NCBI GenBank assembly: GCA_050742975.1
Contig: JBOGDQ010000248.1
Location: 1 to 8,834, forward strand
Origin: JBDTGE01 sp050742975
Lineage (GTDB): Bacteria > Actinomycetota > Actinomycetes > Mycobacteriales > Jatrophihabitantaceae
Direction: 5' to 3'
Length of the DNA stretch: 8,834 bases
The notes beneath the pieces were generated by a model. That model had not been told where the DNA came from. It did no database searches and saw only the letters and a list, made by a program, of their open reading frames with translations. Below, one piece after another: positions 6,269 to 8,834 of this stretch; the stretch's first letter is position 1, and each line of letters begins with the position of its first letter. The position numbers and the translations under genes were made by a program.

Positions 6269-8350
6269 TCACTGCGGCGGATCGAGAGCGGCGAGCAGGT
6301 CGCCGACGGTGGTCACGGGCAGGTCGCAGACCATGCCGCGACACACGTAGGCCGCCGGGCCGCCGTCGACGAGCGGACGGTCCGCGAGCAGGGGCACGCC
6401 CGGCGCGTCGGGCGCGGCCGAGATGATCACTGCGCCGGGCGGGCGGTACCGCCACGCCGCCGCTGTGAGCGGTCCGTCGCCCGACTGTCCGTCGCCCAGC
6501 TGTCCGTCGCCCAGCTGTCCGTCGCCCGACTGTCCGTCGCCCTGCTCGCCGGTGTTTGCGACCTCGGCGGTGCTCGCCACCTCACCGACGATCGCCACCT
6601 GGACCGGTCCGGCGATCGCGCCCTCCGCTGCCGCCAGTGCCCAGCCGAAGAACCTCGGCTGGGCGCTCCCGTGCTCGCCCGCCATAGAAAGCGCCCGCTC
6701 GGCGGCAGCGCGCTGATCGGGCGATCCGGTCAGCGCCGAGCAGGTCAGCAACGCGTTCGCGAGCGCGCTGGTCCCGGACGGCGCGGCGTTGTCGGTCGGG
6801 TCCTTGGGCCGGCGGATGAGCACCTCGGCGTCGTCCCCGGTGTCGTAGAAGCCGCCCGCGCCGTCACCGAAGCGCGCGAGCGCGAAGTCCAGCAGCTCAC
6901 CGGCGACCCGCAGCCAGCGCGGATCGGCGGTTGCCTGGTGCAGCGCGAGCAGCCCCTCGGCCAGGTCGCCGTAGTCCTCCGCGACACCGAGCGCGTCACC
7001 GACGACGCCGTCGCGCGACGTGCGCCGCAGCCGACCGTCGACGAGATGCGTCCCGATCAGCAGCTGCGCCGCCTCGGCCGCCGCGGTCAGGTAGCACGGC
7101 TCCTCGAGCAGGACTGCCGCCTCGGCCAGCGCGGCGATCGCCAGCCCGTTCCACGCGGTCACCACCTTGTCGTCGCGCGAGGGCTGCGGCCGGGTGGTGC
7201 GTGCCGCGAGCAGGGCAGCTCTCATCTCGTCGAACTCGACCGGATCGGCTGGGTCGTTCCGCAACTGCAGCGTCGAGGCACCGTCCTCGAACGTCCCGTC
7301 CGCGGTGACCGCGAACAGCTCGGCCGCAGCGTCCGCCCACGCACCGAGAACGTCGCGCAGTCGGGCCGGCGTCCAGACGTACGTCAGCCCTTCGACGCCG
7401 TCGGTGTCCGCATCGAGCGCGGACGCGAAGCCGCCCTCGGCCGTGCGCAGGTCACGCAGCAGGAACTCCGCGGTCTCGCGCGCCACCCGCTCGGCCAGCG
7501 GCGTGCCCGTCAACCGCCACCAGTGCAGGTAGCCGCGCAGCAGCTGGGCGTTGTCGTAGAGCATCTTCTCGAAGTGCGGGACGACCCACGACGCGTCCAC
7601 CGAGTAGCGCGCGAAACCGCCGGCGAGCTGGTCGTACATCCCACCACGTGCCATCGCCTCGAAGGTCGCCCCGGCCATCGCGATCGGCTCGGCGCTGCCC
7701 GTGCGTTCGTGGTTGCGCAGCAGGAACTCCAGGACCATCGACGGCGGGAACTTCGGCGCCCGCCCGAAGCCTCCGTTCTGCTCGTCGAACGCGACCGCGA
7801 GCGCGGTGACCGCGGCGGCGAGCTGCTCGGCCGTCGGAGCGTGCCCGGCCGACGGCGGCAGTGCCGCGGACACCAGCGCCGAGACCACGCGCTGCCCCGC
7901 GGCCAGCACCTCGTCGCGATCACGCTGCCACGCCTGGGCGACCGACTGCAGGAGCTGGATGAACTGCGCCCGCGGGAAGAATGTGCCTGCAAAGAAAGGT
8001 GATCCGTTCGGCGTGAGCAGGCATGTCATCGGCCAGCCGCCCTGCCCGGTGAGTGCCGTCGTCGCGTCCATATAGACGGCGTCGATGTCCGGACGTTCCT
8101 CGCGGTCGACCTTGATGCTCACGTAGTTCTCGTTCAGCAGCGCGGCCACGTCGTCGTGCTCGAACGAGTCGTGCGCCATTACGTGGCACCAGTGACAAGC
8201 CGCGTATCCCACCGAGAGCAGGACCGGCACGTCGCGGCGGCGCGCCTCGGCGAAGGCTTCGTCGCACCAGGGCCACCAATGCACCGGATTCTGGGCATGT
8301 TTGAGCAAATACGGGCTCATCGAGCCGCTCAAGCGGTTCATCCCAGCCAT
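6269..8350 (-). CDS. DUF255 thioredoxin-fold protein (YyaL/Spata20 family)
   Basis: A 693-residue protein of the DUF255 family: an N-terminal thioredoxin-like domain fused to an alpha/alpha six-hairpin toroid resembling glycosidases. The start is diagnostic: NRLSGSMSPYLLKHAQNPVHWWPW, then the redox CxxC in AACHWCHVM (C52, C55), VDREERPDID and GGWPMTCLLTP. The toroid carries GGFGRAPKFP, GGMYDQLAGGFARYSVD, VPHFEKMLYDNAQL, DADTDGVEG and DDKVVTAWNGLAI. The family's biochemical role is unsettled; N-acylglucosamine epimerase-like similarity is noted for its toroid. An unusual insert of five Gly-Asp-Gly repeats lies at about residues 602-626. ATG at 8350 has only a weak upstream purine run; ATG at 8341 gives a family-like MNRL start and is equally possible. 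No signal peptide. Convergent with the 228-residue gene; the counterpart of Rv1084 by recalled gene order. Confidence 0.93.
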   Translation of the reverse strand: MAGMNRLSGSMSPYLLKHAQNPVHWWPWCDEAFAEARRRDVPVLLSVGYAACHWCHVMAHDSFEHDDVAALLNENYVSIKVDREERPDIDAVYMDATTALTGQGGWPMTCLLTPNGSPFFAGTFFPRAQFIQLLQSVAQAWQRDRDEVLAAGQRVVSALVSAALPPSAGHAPTAEQLAAAVTALAVAFDEQNGGFGRAPKFPPSMVLEFLLRNHERTGSAEPIAMAGATFEAMARGGMYDQLAGGFARYSVDASWVVPHFEKMLYDNAQLLRGYLHWWRLTGTPLAERVARETAEFLLRDLRTAEGGFASALDADTDGVEGLTYVWTPARLRDVLGAWADAAAELFAVTADGTFEDGASTLQLRNDPADPVEFDEMRAALLAARTTRPQPSRDDKVVTAWNGLAIAALAEAAVLLEEPCYLTAAAEAAQLLIGTHLVDGRLRRTSRDGVVGDALGVAEDYGDLAEGLLALHQATADPRWLRVAGELLDFALARFGDGAGGFYDTGDDAEVLIRRPKDPTDNAAPSGTSALANALLTCSALTGSPDQRAAAERALSMAGEHGSAQPRFFGWALAAAEGAIAGPVQVAIVGEVASTAEVANTGEQGDGQSGDGQLGDGQLGDGQSGDGPLTAAAWRYRPPGAVIISAAPDAPGVPLLADRPLVDGGPAAYVCRGMVCDLPVTTVGDLLAALDPPQ
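6472..6546. repeat. five 15-bp in-frame tandem repeats in the DUF255 gene
   Basis: Five units of GTCCGTCGCC plus a variable pentamer (CGACT, CAGCT, CAGCT, CGACT, CTGCT) run without a gap. On the minus strand they encode a GDGQ(S/L) pentapeptide repeat. The length is a multiple of three, so copy changes keep the frame. Probably a slippage-prone acidic linker before the last C-terminal strand region. Confidence 0.9.
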
Positions 8351-8387
8351 GCGCTAAACCCGCCTTCCAGGGCACGTTCGGCAGCTC

Positions 8388-8452
8388 GTGATACACGAGA
8401 GTGATACACGAAGCGTCCTGTCATTGGTTGCGTGACCTACGTGTATCACTCT
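8388..8452. repeat. three copies of GTGATACACG: two direct, one inverted
   Basis: GTGATACACGA occurs at 8388-8398 and again at 8401-8411, 13 bp apart. An inverted copy lies at 8440-8449. Counting flanks, 8398-8410 and 8440-8452 form a perfect 13-bp inverted repeat with a 29-nt spacer. The block lies in the divergent 209-bp gap between DUF255 (start 8350) and the HTH gene (start 8560), in sequence less GC-rich than its neighbours. It looks like an operator array or a stem-loop; the binding protein is not known. Confidence 0.7.
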
Positions 8453-8547
8453 GCTCGCAGCCGACCGTTCACGGGACCACCGCTCGATCTGGCTGCCACG
8501 CGTCGCCAGTGGCACCGCTGCGATATACACAACCATATCTAGCTCGC

Positions 8548-8553
8548 TATGAT
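8548..8553 (+). promoter_or_regulatory. -10 element for the leaderless HTH gene
   Basis: TATGAT lies 6 nt before the ATG at 8560, so transcription would start at the A of the start codon. No Shine-Dalgarno is present. No good -35 is seen. A short inverted repeat, GATAT (8522-8526) and ATATC (8535-8539), sits just upstream and could be part of an operator. Confidence 0.5.
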
Positions 8554-8559
8554 TCTGTA

Positions 8560-8834
8560 ATGGCTAGGTTGAGCGTCTCGGAGGCGGCCCAGCGACTCGG
8601 GGTAAACGCCCCGCGCGTGCGTCAGCGGATCGCTGACGGCTCCCTGCTCGCGGAACGGGTCGGCTCTCAATGGGTGATCGACGAGGCGGCTCTCGTCCGG
8701 GTCGCTGACCAGAAGTCCTCTGGTCGTCCGTTGTCGGCGCGGTCGGCGTGGGCGCTCATCGCGCTGTCCGATGGTGACCGTTCCGCAGCCGGAGTGTCGC
8801 CGGCGGAGCGCGCTCGAGCCCGCCAACGCTGGGC
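8560..8834 (+). CDS. helix-turn-helix DNA-binding protein, 3' end cut by the window
   Basis: The first 91 residues are visible; the frame is open at the window edge. Residues 1-50 form an excisionase/MerR-like winged HTH (HTH_17 type): RLSVSEAAQRLGVNAPRVRQRI is the helix-turn-helix, ADGSLLAERVGSQWVIDEAAL the wing and return strand. A linker follows, then GRPLSARSAWALIAL and a basic AERARARQRW helix. From memory, actinobacterial proteins with this HTH plus GRPLS-AWALI pattern often precede an AbiEii-type nucleotidyltransferase, which would make this an antitoxin-like regulator; no partner is in the window, so this is inference. ATG at 8560 is chosen for the TATGAT 6 nt upstream. Its upstream region is repeat-bearing and less GC-rich, hinting at acquisition. 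Confidence 0.8.
   Translation, partial: MARLSVSEAAQRLGVNAPRVRQRIADGSLLAERVGSQWVIDEAALVRVADQKSSGRPLSARSAWALIALSDGDRSAAGVSPAERARARQRW

Noticed and set aside
6472..6546. CRISPR-like array
   Set aside because: Contiguous 15-bp coding tandem repeats without spacers, in frame in DUF255.
6236..8002. 588-residue plus-strand open frame opposite DUF255
   Set aside because: Antisense shadow with no recognisable domain; its repetitive VAQLS stretch is only the 15-bp repeat read in reverse.

Overview
The window is a very high-GC, densely packed chromosomal segment that reads as an actinobacterium. The evidence is GTG starts, a probable short-chain Z-isoprenyl diphosphate synthase of the mycobacterial Rv1086 type, a PIN-PhoH fusion protein and likely leaderless promoters. 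I cannot name the genus. There are eight protein genes, no RNA gene, no insertion sequence and no CRISPR array.

Layout. On the minus strand a block runs from about 4518 down to 50: a Z-prenyl diphosphate synthase (3730-4518), an SseA-type sulfurtransferase whose ATG overlaps the previous stop by 4 bp (2885-3733), a membrane acyltransferase-3 protein (1662-2822), and a PIN-PhoH RNase/ATPase (50-1390) after a 271-bp gap holding a hairpin. Divergent to this block is the membrane protein TrhA/hemolysin III (4600-5295). It is followed by an unrecognised 228-residue protein (5420-6106) with an Arg/Gly/His-rich N-terminus and a ribbon-helix-helix-like C-terminus. Strong nested hairpins (6114-6182) separate it from a convergent minus-strand DUF255 thioredoxin-fold protein (6269-8350). 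The last 480 bp hold a repeat-rich, less GC-rich intergenic region and the start of a leaderless helix-turn-helix gene (8560 to the window end).

How it fits together. From memory, DUF255 / hemolysin-III / short-chain Z-FPP synthase occur in the same relative order and orientations as Rv1084-Rv1085c-Rv1086 of Mycobacterium tuberculosis, with PhoH2 (Rv1095) nearby. The core is therefore an old actinobacterial neighbourhood touching prenyl-phosphate lipid synthesis, the envelope and RNA turnover. The acyltransferase, the sulfurtransferase and the 228-residue gene look like lineage-specific insertions. The right-hand end may be the edge of an accessory island or toxin-antitoxin locus, but the window stops before any partner gene.

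No clearly new multi-gene system is visible. The best leads are a perfect 11-bp hairpin enclosing the sseA start codon, a three-copy 10-13 bp repeat upstream of the HTH gene, and tandem TGTAAT hexamers over the promoter of the gene with the RHH-like domain.
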